A model generated the notes under the pieces. It was not told the origin of the DNA. It did no database searches and worked only from the letters and a program-made list of their open reading frames with translations. A DNA stretch of 64,000 nucleotides. Origin: Bacteroidales bacterium. GTDB lineage: Bacteria > Bacteroidota > Bacteroidia > Bacteroidales > Prolixibacteraceae. Numbering within the stretch: position 1 is the first letter of the stretch; the number at the start of each line of letters is the position of its first letter. Below, one piece after another: positions 9,480 through 18,719 of the stretch. The stretch lies in NCBI GenBank assembly GCA_012729335.1, contig JAAYDJ010000007.1, positions 248,001 to 312,000 on the forward strand, written 5' to 3'. The position numbers and the translations under genes are program-made.

Positions 9480-11588
9480 TCAGATGTCCATTCCCAGGTG
9501 ATAAAACACAAAGGCGAAGATATCGGTGTACTCGTCGATGATCTTGGCGGTGGGTTTTCCTGCGCCGTGGCCGGCCTTGGTTTCGATGCGGATGAGCACC
9601 GGCAGTTTGCCTTTGTTGTACTCCTGAAGCCGGGAGATATATTTAAAGGAGTGGGCGGGGACCACACGGTCGTCATGGTCGGCGGTGGTCACCAGAGTCG
9701 CCGGGTATTTGATGCCCGGTTTAATGGAATGGTAGGGGGAGTAGTTCAGGAGGTAGCGGAACATCTCCTCGCTGTCGGCACTGGTGCCGTAATCGGTGGC
9801 CCAGGCCCAGCCGATGGTGAATTTATGGTAGCGGAGCATGTCCATCACCCCGACCGCCGGAAGGGCTACCTTGAAAAGGTCAGGCCGCTGGTTGGCGACA
9901 GCCCCCACGAGAAGCCCTCCGTTAGACCCTCCCTGAATGGCCAGCTTCCCGCTGGTGGTGTATTTCTCGCTGATCAGGAATTCTCCCGCGGAAATGAAAT
10001 CGTCAAAGACATTCTGCTTCTGCAGTTTGGTGCCTGCTTTGTGCCACTCTTCTCCATATTCACCCCCGCCGCGCAGATTGGCCACGGCCAGAATACCTCC
10101 CTTCTCCACGAAAAAGAGCCGCTGCACCGAGAACCCGGGCGTCTGACTGATGTTAAAACCACCATAGCCGTAGAGGAGCACGGGATTCTTCCCGTTCTTT
10201 TCCATCCCCTTGCGGTAGAAAAGGAACATCGGAACTTTGGTTCCGTCCTTGCTGGTGTAGAAGACCTGGTCAACCTGGAAGTCATCGGGATTGAATTTTA
10301 CTTCCGGGCGGTAATGAAGTGACGACTCGCGGGTGTTGAAGTCATAACGGTAGACTTCACCAGGTGTGTTGTAGGAGGTGAAGGTATAGAAGGCTTCCGG
10401 ATCGTCCTTGTCGCCGCGCGGACCCCCGGAGGTCCCTATGCCCGGAAGCTGAAATTCGTAATCGGGGGTACCGTCGTAGTTGCAGATCTCAATATGGGTA
10501 AAGGCATCCTTGAGGTAGTTCAGAACCAGTTTGCCTCCGGCCATGGACGCCGAGGTGAGGACAAATTCCTTTTCCGGCACCACTTCCTTCCAGAATTCCT
10601 CCTGCGGTTTTTTCGCATCGATGACCAGAAGCCGGTACTTGGGGGCTTTGTAGTTGGTCAGTACATAAAGCTGGTCGCCCAGATTGTCGATAACGCCGAA
10701 ATCATGGTCAAAGGTGGCCATCAGGGGAATGAAAGGCGCTTCTTTGGATTTCATCTCCTTGAAAGCCAGTGAATTTCCGCTGGTCGATTCGGTCTGCACC
10801 AAAAACATGAAGCGTTCGTCGTCGCTGATGCCCACACTCATGTTCCGCTTGGGATTCTGCGGATCGCTGTAAACAACGGGATCCAGGGCCGGATCGGTGC
10901 CCAGTTTGTGGTATTTGACCATCTGGTTTTCGTTGGCCCGGGACAGGGCGGTCCCTTCTTTGGGTTCATTGTAGCAGCTGTAGTAAAAGCCCCCGTCATA
11001 CCAGGAGGTTCCTGAAAATTTGACCCATTGGATATGGTCGGGAAGGGTTTCGCCTGTGGCGATCTCCTTGACGAAAATCTCCTGCCAGTCGGAGCCGGAG
11101 CGGGAAATCCGGTAAATGAGATATTTGCCGTCGCGGGTGATTTCAGTGCCCGCCAGCGCCACGGTGCCGTCTTCGGAAAGGGTGTTGGGGTCAAGCAGCA
11201 CCCTGGGGTCCCCTTTGAGGGAGTCGGCCATATAAAGTACGCTCTGGTTCTGAAGGCCGTCGTTTTTGCTGAAGAAGTATTTCCCCGCACGCTTGTAGGG
11301 CGCCGAGATCCGGGGATAGTCCATCAGTTCGGTCAGCCTGGCCTTGATGGCTTCCCGGCCTGGCAACCCGTTCAGGTATGCAAAGGTCACTTCATTCTGT
11401 TTCTCCACCCATTGGGCGGTCTCTTCGGAATTGTCATCCTCCAGCCAGCGGTAAGGATCTTCCACCGGCGTGCCGTAGAAGGTATCCACCACCGCATCCT
11501 GGCGGGTCTCCGGATAGTTCAGTTTGGGCGATTGGGAACAGGAGAGGGTAATAACCATGGTCACCATCAGTATAGACAGATTTCTCAT
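9480..11588 (-). CDS. Prolyl oligopeptidase (S9A), lipoprotein
   Basis: Serine peptidase cleaving after proline in short peptides. The 702-residue protein has a type II signal peptide with lipobox ending at Cys17 (ITLSC), so it is probably anchored in the envelope and faces the periplasm. The beta-propeller domain (about 75-430) is followed by the alpha/beta-hydrolase domain. The catalytic triad is visible: Ser555 in GGSNGGLL, Asp640 in DHDDRVVP and His674 in KAGHGAGKP, with spacing close to that of porcine POP. The N-terminal EDPYRWLEDD motif is also typical. Likely helps peptide or protein use by the cell. Confidence 0.94.
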   Translation of the reverse strand: MRNLSILMVTMVITLSCSQSPKLNYPETRQDAVVDTFYGTPVEDPYRWLEDDNSEETAQWVEKQNEVTFAYLNGLPGREAIKARLTELMDYPRISAPYKRAGKYFFSKNDGLQNQSVLYMADSLKGDPRVLLDPNTLSEDGTVALAGTEITRDGKYLIYRISRSGSDWQEIFVKEIATGETLPDHIQWVKFSGTSWYDGGFYYSCYNEPKEGTALSRANENQMVKYHKLGTDPALDPVVYSDPQNPKRNMSVGISDDERFMFLVQTESTSGNSLAFKEMKSKEAPFIPLMATFDHDFGVIDNLGDQLYVLTNYKAPKYRLLVIDAKKPQEEFWKEVVPEKEFVLTSASMAGGKLVLNYLKDAFTHIEICNYDGTPDYEFQLPGIGTSGGPRGDKDDPEAFYTFTSYNTPGEVYRYDFNTRESSLHYRPEVKFNPDDFQVDQVFYTSKDGTKVPMFLFYRKGMEKNGKNPVLLYGYGGFNISQTPGFSVQRLFFVEKGGILAVANLRGGGEYGEEWHKAGTKLQKQNVFDDFISAGEFLISEKYTTSGKLAIQGGSNGGLLVGAVANQRPDLFKVALPAVGVMDMLRYHKFTIGWAWATDYGTSADSEEMFRYLLNYSPYHSIKPGIKYPATLVTTADHDDRVVPAHSFKYISRLQEYNKGKLPVLIRIETKAGHGAGKPTAKIIDEYTDIFAFVFYHLGMDI

Positions 11589-11640
11589 ATTGTAAGTAAT
11601 TAATTAAATGGATTTTCCATAAAAGCAGGGCGCAATTTAC

Positions 11641-11659
11641 AATTTTCCTCCGGAAAATT
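11641..11659. repeat. AT-rich inverted repeat upstream of the oligopeptidase gene
   Basis: AATTTTCC, three bases, GGAAAATT. It lies 53 nt upstream of the prolyl oligopeptidase start, between two minus-strand genes. It could be a weak terminator for the upstream gene or an operator; the sequence alone does not decide. Confidence 0.3.
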
Positions 11660-11781
11660 TTCTGTGGTTAGCTCATGTTTCCGCTACAGCATCAATAATT
11701 CAGCTTCAGGGAATACCCGAAGCCGGTCGCCACTGCTCCGGGGGAGGGTGGAATCAGGTGGGGAGTGAGGAGTAGTGGGGT

Positions 11782-12300
11782 TTACGCTTCGAGGATCGCC
11801 AGCAGTTCCGACAGCAGGTAGGTCTGGGGTCCCGTAGAGGCGGGCAGGGCCGCGCGGATGGTGCTGATCCCTTCCTGAAGGAGGTCGGCGGGAGGAAGGG
11901 GATCCATGTTCTCGATGACTGTGAAGGCCTCAAAGGCGGTCTCGAAGGGGGCGTCGAGGACCAGTTTCAGGAAAAGGGTGAACCACGGAGCGTAGTCGAG
12001 GCCATTCTGCCAGCAGCAGGTCACCAGCTGCTGCCTGACGGGAAGAAACCGTTCCTGGCCGATGGCCTCGGCCAGAAAGTGTGCGGTTTCCCTGTATTTG
12101 ACCTCTGCAAGCATGGCCAGAACGGCTGCGGGGATCTCCCCGGAAGGATGCTCCAGAAGCAGGTCAAGCAGCCGGGGCAGATACAACGGATTCCCGCTTT
12201 CCCGCAGCTTGTCCAGTGCCTCCAGAACAACCTCTTTCCGGGGGGAAGCGAGTAGGGCCAGAATGGCCGGGTCGGCCTTTTGTTTTTGTGTATCGGTCAT
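11782..12300 (-). CDS. Small alpha-helical protein, HEAT-repeat-like
   Basis: A 172-residue soluble protein starting MTDTQKQKADPAILALLASP. It is built of paired helices such as EVVLEALDKLRESGNPLYLP and GEIPAAVLAMLAEVKYRETA, a spacing that resembles HEAT or Armadillo-type repeats. There is no catalytic motif, signal peptide or membrane segment. I recognise it only as a Bacteroidota-type hypothetical. Longer in-frame extensions upstream (to 12411) have a composition unlike the rest, so I chose the ATG at 12300, which is preceded by GAAAG. Confidence 0.6.
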   Translation of the reverse strand: MTDTQKQKADPAILALLASPRKEVVLEALDKLRESGNPLYLPRLLDLLLEHPSGEIPAAVLAMLAEVKYRETAHFLAEAIGQERFLPVRQQLVTCCWQNGLDYAPWFTLFLKLVLDAPFETAFEAFTVIENMDPLPPADLLQEGISTIRAALPASTGPQTYLLSELLAILEA

Positions 12301-12414
12301 ATCTTTCAGTAAAACGTGATATTGTCCTGCAAAATTAGTCATTCCGTGCCTTATTCCCCAGGCATGTCGTGCCTGATTTCTACATTGGCCATTTTCTTCC
12401 CCGGACCCCATCCC

Positions 12415-12438
12415 ATAAGAAGGGCCACCCCTTCTTAT
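12415..12438. promoter_or_regulatory. Perfect 10-bp inverted repeat between divergent genes
   Basis: ATAAGAAGGG, loop CCAC, CCCTTCTTAT. It lies between the HEAT-like gene and the MATE gene, which are transcribed apart, about 90 nt before the MATE -7 box. There is no gene end next to it, so a terminator is less likely than an operator or RNA hairpin. Confidence 0.4.
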
Positions 12439-12526
12439 AGCTGAAGGAACGTGGGCCGGCTATCCTGAAAGAACCTGAAAAAAAGAGGATGGTGTGGGCA
12501 GGTATGGAGTGTATCTTCTCTTTATG

Positions 12527-12534
12527 TACTTTTG
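12527..12534 (+). promoter_or_regulatory. Candidate -7 box for the MATE transporter gene
   Basis: TACTTTTG matches TAnnTTTG and lies 13 nt before the ATG at 12548. Transcription would start about at 12541, which argues against the longer reading frame beginning at 12494. Confidence 0.45.
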
Positions 12535-12547
12535 CGCTCTCTGGAAT

Positions 12548-13948
12548 ATGAAGAACACGACTGAACTGGCTGAAGGAAAGATCAGACCTCTGATGCGGAA
12601 GTATTTCATTCCTGCATTTGTGGGGGTGGTGGTCAATTCACTCTACAACATCGTAGACCGTATCTACATTGGCCAGGGAGTGGGGGCCGAGGCGCTTGCA
12701 GGGGTGTCGGTGATTTTTCCGATCATGCTGATCATGATGGGTTTCAGCATGCTGATAGGCATCGGAGCCGGGGTGATGGTGTCGATCAGCCTGGGGCGGC
12801 GCGATATTCCCAGGGCAGAGAAAACCCTGGGAACCAGCGTAGTGCTGATGGTGGTGGTTTCCCTTCTGATGACGGTTCTGGGTTTTGTCATCAAGGGGCC
12901 TGTGTTGCGTTCCTTCGGAGCCACGGAAACCACCTATCAATATGCCAACGATTACCTCGACATCATTCTCTTCGGCGTGGTCTTCCAGGTGCTGGGATTC
13001 TCCCTCAACAACATCATCCGTTCAGAGGGAAATGCCCGCCTGGCCATGATTTCCATGTTGCTCAGCGCCGGGATCAACATCATCCTGGACCCCCTTTTCA
13101 TCTTTGTCTTTGACATGGGGGTAAAAGGGGCAGCCTGGGCTACCCTGATCTCCATGGTGGTGCTGACTTTCTGGGTGATGGCCCATTTCCGGAGCGACCG
13201 TTCAGAGATACGCCTCAAAAGGGAGTTTCTCTATGTCGATTTCCCGGTGATGATGGATATCCTGGCCATCGGGATGGCTCCTTTTGCCATGCAGATTGCC
13301 GGGAGTGTGGTCCAGGGTCTCCTCAATAAAAAGCTGATCCTTTTTGGCGGGGATCTGGCCGTAGGGGCCATGGGCATCATCAATTCGGTGACCACCCTGG
13401 TGGTCATGACCATCGTTGCCCTGAACATGGCGGCCCAGCCTATTATTGGTTTCAACTATGGAGCACGCTCCCCGGAACGGGTCAGGGAAGCCCTGGGCCT
13501 CTCCCTGCGCTTCGCCACTTACATCGCCATTGCCTCTTTTCTCGTGCTGGAAATTTTCCCGGGTCCCATGGTGTGGCTCTTCAATTCCAGCAGTGAAGAA
13601 CTGCAACAGATCACCATCAGGGGATTGCGGATATACATTCTGGCCTATCCGGTGGTGGGCTATATGGTTGTGGCGGGAAATTTCTTCCAGTCTATCGGCA
13701 AGGCCGGCCTTTCCATGTTCATGACCCTTTTACGGCAGGTCCTTATACTGCTGCCATTTCTGGTGATGTTTCCCTCCTTCTGGGGGCTTACAGGCATCTG
13801 GGTGGCCTTTCCTGTTTCCGATTTCCTGGCTTCCCTGGTGGTGGCCTGGCTTCTGGTCAGGGAGTGGCGGCGGCTCGACCATATCAGGCCTGCCACGGAA
13901 TCTTCCCCCGCAGCGCCTGCCCCGTATGAGACGCCTCACAACGGATGA
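12548..13948 (+). CDS. MATE family efflux transporter
   Basis: Inner-membrane multidrug/sodium or proton antiporter of 466 residues with twelve predicted spans in two similar halves, as usual for the family. The N-terminus MKNTTELAEGKIRPLMRKYF followed by FVGVVVNSLYNIVDRIYIGQ is the standard MATE opening. A second copy of the fold begins near residue 230 (VDFPVMMDILAIGMAPFAMQ). The substrate cannot be told. The start at 12548 is set by the -7 box 13 nt upstream. The last 65 nt overlap the end of uvrA on the opposite strand. Confidence 0.92.
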   Translation: MKNTTELAEGKIRPLMRKYFIPAFVGVVVNSLYNIVDRIYIGQGVGAEALAGVSVIFPIMLIMMGFSMLIGIGAGVMVSISLGRRDIPRAEKTLGTSVVLMVVVSLLMTVLGFVIKGPVLRSFGATETTYQYANDYLDIILFGVVFQVLGFSLNNIIRSEGNARLAMISMLLSAGINIILDPLFIFVFDMGVKGAAWATLISMVVLTFWVMAHFRSDRSEIRLKREFLYVDFPVMMDILAIGMAPFAMQIAGSVVQGLLNKKLILFGGDLAVGAMGIINSVTTLVVMTIVALNMAAQPIIGFNYGARSPERVREALGLSLRFATYIAIASFLVLEIFPGPMVWLFNSSSEELQQITIRGLRIYILAYPVVGYMVVAGNFFQSIGKAGLSMFMTLLRQVLILLPFLVMFPSFWGLTGIWVAFPVSDFLASLVVAWLLVREWRRLDHIRPATESSPAAPAPYETPHNG

Positions 13949-16694
13949 GCTCCTCAGGAGTGCCCTCAAAAACCAGCTGCCCGCCTTCGTTTCCCCCCTC
14001 GGGCCCCAGGTCAATCACCCAGTCGGCCGACTTGATCACCTCGGGATTGTGCTCGATGATGAGTATGGAGTGGCCTCTTCCCATCAGAGCGTTCAGGGCG
14101 TCGAGCAACTTGCCGATGTCGTGGAAATGTAGCCCGGTCGTCGGCTCATCGAAAATGAACAGGGTGGGGGTCTCCTTTTCCCGGGCCAGGAAGGAGGCGA
14201 GCTTCACCCGCTGGCTCTCCCCACCCGAAAGGGTACTCGACGACTGCCCCAGCTGAATATACCCCAATCCCACATCCTCGAGGGGCTGCAGCTTCCTGGT
14301 AATTCTTTTTTCTATGGCTTCCTTCCCCTTTCCGAAGAGTTCAATGGCCTGGGTCACCGTCAGGTTCAGAATGTCATCGATGTGGTGGTCGCGGTAGCGG
14401 ACCTCAAGCACTTCCTCTTTGAACCGCTTGCCTTTGCAGCTTTCACAGACCAGGTAGACATCGGCCAGAAACTGCATCTCCACCCTGATGGTTCCCTCGC
14501 CCTGGCACTCTTCGCACCGTCCTCCGTCAACGTTAAAGGAAAAATGGGCGGGGCTGAGCCCCTGGTATTTGGCCGAAGGCTGGTCGGCAAAAAGCTTGCG
14601 TATTTCATCGTAGGCTTTCAGGTAGGTCACCGGATTGGAACGCGAGCTTTTGCCGATGGGGTTTTGGTCCACAAATTCGACGCCCGTGATCAGGTGGAGA
14701 TCCCCGCCCAGGGTGTCGTGGAGGCCGGTGCGTTCACCGTAGCCTCCCATTAGCTTGGCCAGGGCCGGATAGAGGATCCGGGTGACCAGCGACGATTTTC
14801 CTGAGCCACTGACCCCGGTAACCACGGTGAGGGTATTCAGCGGGAATTTCACCCTCAGGTTTTTGAGGTTGTTTTCGCGGGCTCCGGAAATCTCGATGTA
14901 ATTGTTCCATTTTCTCCGGAAGGTGGGAAGCGCGATTGTTCTGCGGCCGGTGAGGTAATCGGCGGTAAGGCTGTGGCCGCTGTCGCGGAGGGTGGCATGG
15001 TCTCCGATGAAGACCACCTCTCCGCCGTGGGTGCCGGCGTGGGGCCCGATGTCAATGATCAGATCGGCAGCGCGCATGATCTCCTCGTCATGTTCCACGA
15101 CGAGGACGGTGTTTCCCAGCTGGCGCAGTTTCGTGAGCACTCCGATCAGCCGCCGGGTATCGCGCGGATGAAGGCCGATACTGGGTTCATCGAGGATGTA
15201 CAGGGAGCCCACCAGACTGCTCCCCAGGGAAGTGGCCAGGTTGATACGCTGCGACTCTCCGCCCGAAAGGGTGGAGGAGAGCCTGTTAAGGGTCAGGTAG
15301 CCCAGTCCCACGTCATTCAGGTAGCCAAGACGGTTTCTGATTTCCAGGAGGAGGCGGCGGCCCACCTTCTCCTCATGTGGGGGAAGGGATAGGGTGTTGA
15401 AAAAATCCCGGAGCGCAGCCACCGGCATCAGGACCAGCTCCTGGATCGATTTTCCGGCCACTTTCACGTAACCTGCTTCCCTTTTGAGACGGCTGCCCCG
15501 GCATTCCGGACAGAGGGTTTTCCCGCGGTAACGCGAGAGCATCACCCGGTACTGGATTTTATAGGACTGCTCTTCGAGGTGACGAAAGAATTCATGGAGA
15601 CCCTGGAACCAGCGGTTGCCCGTCCAAACCAGCTGCCGCTGTTCTTCGGTCAGTTCATACCAGGGGCGGTGAATGGGAAAGTCAAATTTTCCGGCGGCGG
15701 CGATAAGCCGGTCGCGCCACTCTTTCATCTTTTCGCCTTTCCAGCAGGCAATGGCTTCCTGGTATACCGAGAGCGACTTGTTGGGGATCACCAGATCCTC
15801 GTCGATGCCGATCACCTTTCCGTATCCCTCACAGAGGGGGCATGCCCCGAGCGGACTGTTGAAACTGAACATGTGGACCGTAGGTTCTTCGAATTCGATG
15901 CCATCGGCTTCGAAGCGGTTGGAAAAGCGGACGGTTTGGCTTGCTTCTCCCTCCCCTGTGGTCACCAGGCACTCCCCGTGCCCCTCAAAAAAGGCGGTCT
16001 GCACGCTGTCGGCTACCCTGTTGAGGGTATCCTCATCGAAGGCAGCAGCCAACCGGTCAATGACCGTGTGGCACTCCCCCTTACAGTCGAGTGACTCCTC
16101 GCCCGAAAGCAGCCGGTCGATCCGGTAAAAGAGCCCGCCCGAGGTAATGCGGGTATAGCCCTGCTGAAGAAGCAACTCCGCCTCCTGGAGAATGGTCCTC
16201 CCGTTGCGGGGCTTCAGGGGAGCGGAAATCAGCACCCGCGTGCCTTCCTGCAGGGAGGAGAAGAAATCGACCACGTCGGTCACCGAATGACGCCTGACTT
16301 CTTCTCCGGAAACGGGTGACACGGTGTGCCCGATCCGCGCGTAAAGCAGCTTGAGGTAGTCGTAAATCTCGGTGGAAGTGCCCACGGTGGAACGGGGATT
16401 GCGCGTGTTTACCTTCTGCTCGATGGCAATCGCCGGGGGAATCCCCTTGATGTAATCGACATCAGGCTTGTCAATCCTCCCCAGAAACTGCCGCGCATAA
16501 GCCGACAAACTCTCCACATAGCGGCGCTGCCCCTCGGCAAACAACGTGTCAAAGGCCAGCGAGGACTTCCCCGACCCCGATACTCCCGTGATGACAATCA
16601 ACTTGTTCCGCGGGATCTCCATACTGATATCCTTCAGATTGTGCACCCTGGCACCCCTGATCATAATCGACTGCGAAGCACTCACTTTTGCCAT
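13884..16694 (-). CDS. uvrA: Excinuclease ABC subunit UvrA
   Basis: Damage-recognition ATPase of nucleotide excision repair, working with UvrB and UvrC. The 936-residue protein holds two ABC modules: Walker A GVSGSGKS at 37-44 and again in the second half, signatures LSGGESQRINLA and LSGGESQRVKLA, and zinc-binding C-x2-C pairs (CPLC, CPEC/CRGS region, CEEC...CESC). The chosen start MAKVSASQSIMIRGAR fits the family; the in-frame extension to 16769 has a TTTG box inside it and would not be transcribed fully. The C-terminus ends ALRGKIPWQA, and its coding region overlaps the MATE gene by 65 nt tail to tail. Confidence 0.96.
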   Translation of the reverse strand: MAKVSASQSIMIRGARVHNLKDISMEIPRNKLIVITGVSGSGKSSLAFDTLFAEGQRRYVESLSAYARQFLGRIDKPDVDYIKGIPPAIAIEQKVNTRNPRSTVGTSTEIYDYLKLLYARIGHTVSPVSGEEVRRHSVTDVVDFFSSLQEGTRVLISAPLKPRNGRTILQEAELLLQQGYTRITSGGLFYRIDRLLSGEESLDCKGECHTVIDRLAAAFDEDTLNRVADSVQTAFFEGHGECLVTTGEGEASQTVRFSNRFEADGIEFEEPTVHMFSFNSPLGACPLCEGYGKVIGIDEDLVIPNKSLSVYQEAIACWKGEKMKEWRDRLIAAAGKFDFPIHRPWYELTEEQRQLVWTGNRWFQGLHEFFRHLEEQSYKIQYRVMLSRYRGKTLCPECRGSRLKREAGYVKVAGKSIQELVLMPVAALRDFFNTLSLPPHEEKVGRRLLLEIRNRLGYLNDVGLGYLTLNRLSSTLSGGESQRINLATSLGSSLVGSLYILDEPSIGLHPRDTRRLIGVLTKLRQLGNTVLVVEHDEEIMRAADLIIDIGPHAGTHGGEVVFIGDHATLRDSGHSLTADYLTGRRTIALPTFRRKWNNYIEISGARENNLKNLRVKFPLNTLTVVTGVSGSGKSSLVTRILYPALAKLMGGYGERTGLHDTLGGDLHLITGVEFVDQNPIGKSSRSNPVTYLKAYDEIRKLFADQPSAKYQGLSPAHFSFNVDGGRCEECQGEGTIRVEMQFLADVYLVCESCKGKRFKEEVLEVRYRDHHIDDILNLTVTQAIELFGKGKEAIEKRITRKLQPLEDVGLGYIQLGQSSSTLSGGESQRVKLASFLAREKETPTLFIFDEPTTGLHFHDIGKLLDALNALMGRGHSILIIEHNPEVIKSADWVIDLGPEGGNEGGQLVFEGTPEELIRCEASHTGQALRGKIPWQA

Positions 16695-16766
16695 TTCCCC
16701 GCTGTTGTGATGATTTCCGGAAAAAAATTTGTTTTTTTGTGTAAAATGTTTGAATTTTACCTCGCA

Positions 16767-16774
16767 CAAAAGTA
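16767..16774 (-). promoter_or_regulatory. Candidate -7 box for uvrA
   Basis: On the minus strand TACTTTTG, an exact TAnnTTTG match, 72 nt upstream of the uvrA ATG. The AT-rich leader that follows carries runs of A and T. Confidence 0.4.
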
Positions 16775-16846
16775 GAAATTAGTTTCACTCATTTAAAAAC
16801 GCTTGCCTATTGTAAACTTTACTTTTTGTTACCAAAATAGAAAGTA

Positions 16847-17440
16847 ATGTTAAGTTCAGAGAATTTGAACGACAATGAACTCGTTCAGCGTTTTTTAAAT
16901 GGGGATCACCACGCCGTTGAGATATTAATCCGCCGTCACAAAAACAGGGTCTATTCCTATATTTTGCTGATCGTCAAAAAACCCGATCTGGCTGAAGATA
17001 TTTTCCAGGAGACCTTCATTAAAGTGATCCGCTCCCTGAAACACGGACGTTACACCGAAAACGGAAAGTTCATTTCCTGGGTGCTGCGCATCTCCCATAA
17101 CCTGATTATCGATCATTTCCGGAAGGAAAAACTCTGCACTGTCATTTCCAACGACAGTTACGAAGCGGATCTTTTCAATTCCTGGAAATTTTCCGACGAT
17201 AACATCGAAGACCAGATGGTAATGAACCAGATCCTGACCGAGGTGAAGGAACTGGTAAAGGAACTTCCCGCCGACCAGCAGCAAGTGATCCATATGCGCC
17301 ACTATCTGGGTCTCAGTTTTAAGGAGATCGCCGAACAAACCGGCGTGAGCATCAACACCGCCCTGGGCCGTATGCGGTATGCCCTGATTAACCTGCGTAA
17401 AATCATCAGGGAGAAAAACCTTACCCTCACCCGTATTTAA
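16847..17440 (+). CDS. ECF-type sigma-70 family RNA polymerase sigma factor
   Basis: Directs RNA polymerase to a specific promoter set. The 197-residue protein shows region 2 (AVEILIRRHKNRVYSYIL through DIFQETFIKVIRSL, about 25-75, then GKFISWVLRISHNLIIDHFR) and region 4 (ELPADQQQVIHMRHYLGLSF then KEIAEQTGVSINTALGRMRY, about 142-180). Region 4 is a helix-turn-helix that reads the -35/-33 element. There is no membrane anti-sigma factor next to it; instead a 72-residue protein follows after 84 nt. In Bacteroidales this type of sigma factor is common, and its regulon cannot be predicted here. Confidence 0.92.
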   Translation: MLSSENLNDNELVQRFLNGDHHAVEILIRRHKNRVYSYILLIVKKPDLAEDIFQETFIKVIRSLKHGRYTENGKFISWVLRISHNLIIDHFRKEKLCTVISNDSYEADLFNSWKFSDDNIEDQMVMNQILTEVKELVKELPADQQQVIHMRHYLGLSFKEIAEQTGVSINTALGRMRYALINLRKIIREKNLTLTRI

Positions 17441-17524
17441 TATTCTTTAACATCTCAGGATCCATCAGGCACAATATCAGGCCTCAGGCACCGTTATAAC
17501 ACAAAACATATAGCAGAGGTGCCT

Positions 17525-17743
17525 ATGACAAACAGTTCTACGTTGATTTTTCTTATTCACCAGGTCCAATCGGCCCTCTTCGAAACGGGAATACATAAAA
17601 ACAGGCTTTCTGATCCCGCCGAAGAGCAATGGCCGGATGTCTCTCCGCCTGAGCGTTCCGTCAGGGCTGTGCTCGATTTCGCCAGCGCTTACGAAGTGGC
17701 CGACACAACATCGGTGGGAAAAGTGGAGTGGTTACTTAACTGA
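17525..17743 (+). CDS. Small protein downstream of the sigma factor
   Basis: 72 residues starting MTNSSTLIFLIHQVQSALFE. The AGAGG at 17515-17519 is well placed before the ATG at 17525. The second half, VRAVLDFASAYEVADTTS followed by VEWLLN, matches my memory of short Bacteroidota proteins ending in a similar 'LDFA-x-YxV ... xx-LN' tail that often follow this sigma factor. No membrane span or known domain. It shares the operon and terminator with the sigma gene, so a role in controlling that factor is possible but unproven. Confidence 0.65.
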   Translation: MTNSSTLIFLIHQVQSALFETGIHKNRLSDPAEEQWPDVSPPERSVRAVLDFASAYEVADTTSVGKVEWLLN

Positions 17744-17776
17744 AAAATCCCGGGGCAACACCCCGGGATTTTTTTG
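17744..17776 (+). terminator. Rho-independent terminator after the sigma-factor operon
   Basis: Stem AATCCCGGGG/CCCCGGGATT with loop CAACA, preceded by A and followed by a run of T. It begins at the stop codon of the 72-residue gene. Confidence 0.9.
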
Positions 17777-17821
17777 TGAAAAAATTTCTGTGAAAAGTGA
17801 ATTCAATTCAATTTATTGTGA

Positions 17822-17829
17822 TATATTTG
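17822..17829 (+). promoter_or_regulatory. Candidate -7 box for the SPFH operon
   Basis: TATATTTG, an exact TAnnTTTG match in an AT-rich gap, 31 nt before the ATG of the SPFH gene and just after the previous operon's terminator. Confidence 0.45.
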
Positions 17830-17860
17830 TGATATCAAAATAATATCAAAAATTACAGCT

Positions 17861-18706
17861 ATGGAAAAGAGATTTTCGCCTTTATCTGGTTATCTGTTCG
17901 TGGTGATTGAGCTGGTGCTGCTGGCAGCGACCATCATGGCCGGTATACGGGGAATGGTCATTCCCGGAGTGGTGTCGGGGGTGGTGTTTTTATTTCTGTC
18001 CTTCGGTTTTCAGATTGTCAACCCCAATGAGAGTGCGGTATTGGTGTTGTTTGGGGCTTATAAGGGGAGCATTAAGGAGAACGGATTTTACTGGGTGAAT
18101 CCCTTTCTGTCGCGGCGGAAGATTTCGCTGCGTGCCCGGAATTTTGATTCCGAGCCACTGAAGGTCAACGACAAGATCGGGAATCCGATCATGATTGGTG
18201 TGGTGTTGGTATGGCGGGTGAAGGAGACCTTTAAGGCGGCCTTTCAGGTGGATGATTACGAGCATTTCGTGAATATCCAGACCGAGGCGGCCATCCGGAA
18301 GTTGGCGGGATTGTATCCTTATGACAATTTTGAGGACCATGATGCGGTGGTGACGCTGCGCAGCGGGGGAGAGGAAGTCAATGAGCAGCTGGAGAAGGAG
18401 TTGGGTGAGCGTTTGGAGATTGCCGGTGTGGAGGTGATGGAAGCGCGCATCAACTACCTGGCTTATGCGCAGGAGATTGCCCAGGCGATGCTGAAGCGGC
18501 AGCAGGCGGCAGCCATTGTGGCGGCCCGTTTCAAGATCGTGGAAGGCGCCGTAAGCATGGTGGAGATGGCCCTGGAGGAGCTGAGCAAAAAGGATATCGT
18601 GCAGCTCGATGAGGACAAGAAGGCTTCGATGGTCAGTAACCTGATGGTGGTGCTCTGCGGGGACAAGGAGACCACGCCCATTGTGAACACCGGTACCATC
18701 TATTGA
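17861..18706 (+). CDS. SPFH/Band 7 domain membrane protein
   Basis: Stomatin/flotillin-like scaffold protein of 281 residues. Two hydrophobic segments (about 12-28 and 33-48) anchor it. The SPFH domain starts at [20 protein letters not shown] and includes GFYWVNPF and the [15 protein letters not shown] turn. The C-terminal helix ([20 protein letters not shown]) is the typical coiled region used to form oligomers. Likely forms membrane microdomain rings; no protease partner lies next to it. It begins a cluster with a two-span membrane protein, an Arc-like protein and a zinc-ribbon protein. Confidence 0.9.
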   Translation: MEKRFSPLSGYLFVVIELVLLAATIMAGIRGMVIPGVVSGVVFLFLSFGFQIVNPNESAVLVLFGAYKGSIKENGFYWVNPFLSRRKISLRARNFDSEPLKVNDKIGNPIMIGVVLVWRVKETFKAAFQVDDYEHFVNIQTEAAIRKLAGLYPYDNFEDHDAVVTLRSGGEEVNEQLEKELGERLEIAGVEVMEARINYLAYAQEIAQAMLKRQQAAAIVAARFKIVEGAVSMVEMALEELSKKDIVQLDEDKKASMVSNLMVVLCGDKETTPIVNTGTIY

Positions 18707-18719
18707 TGCCGGTAGTACC

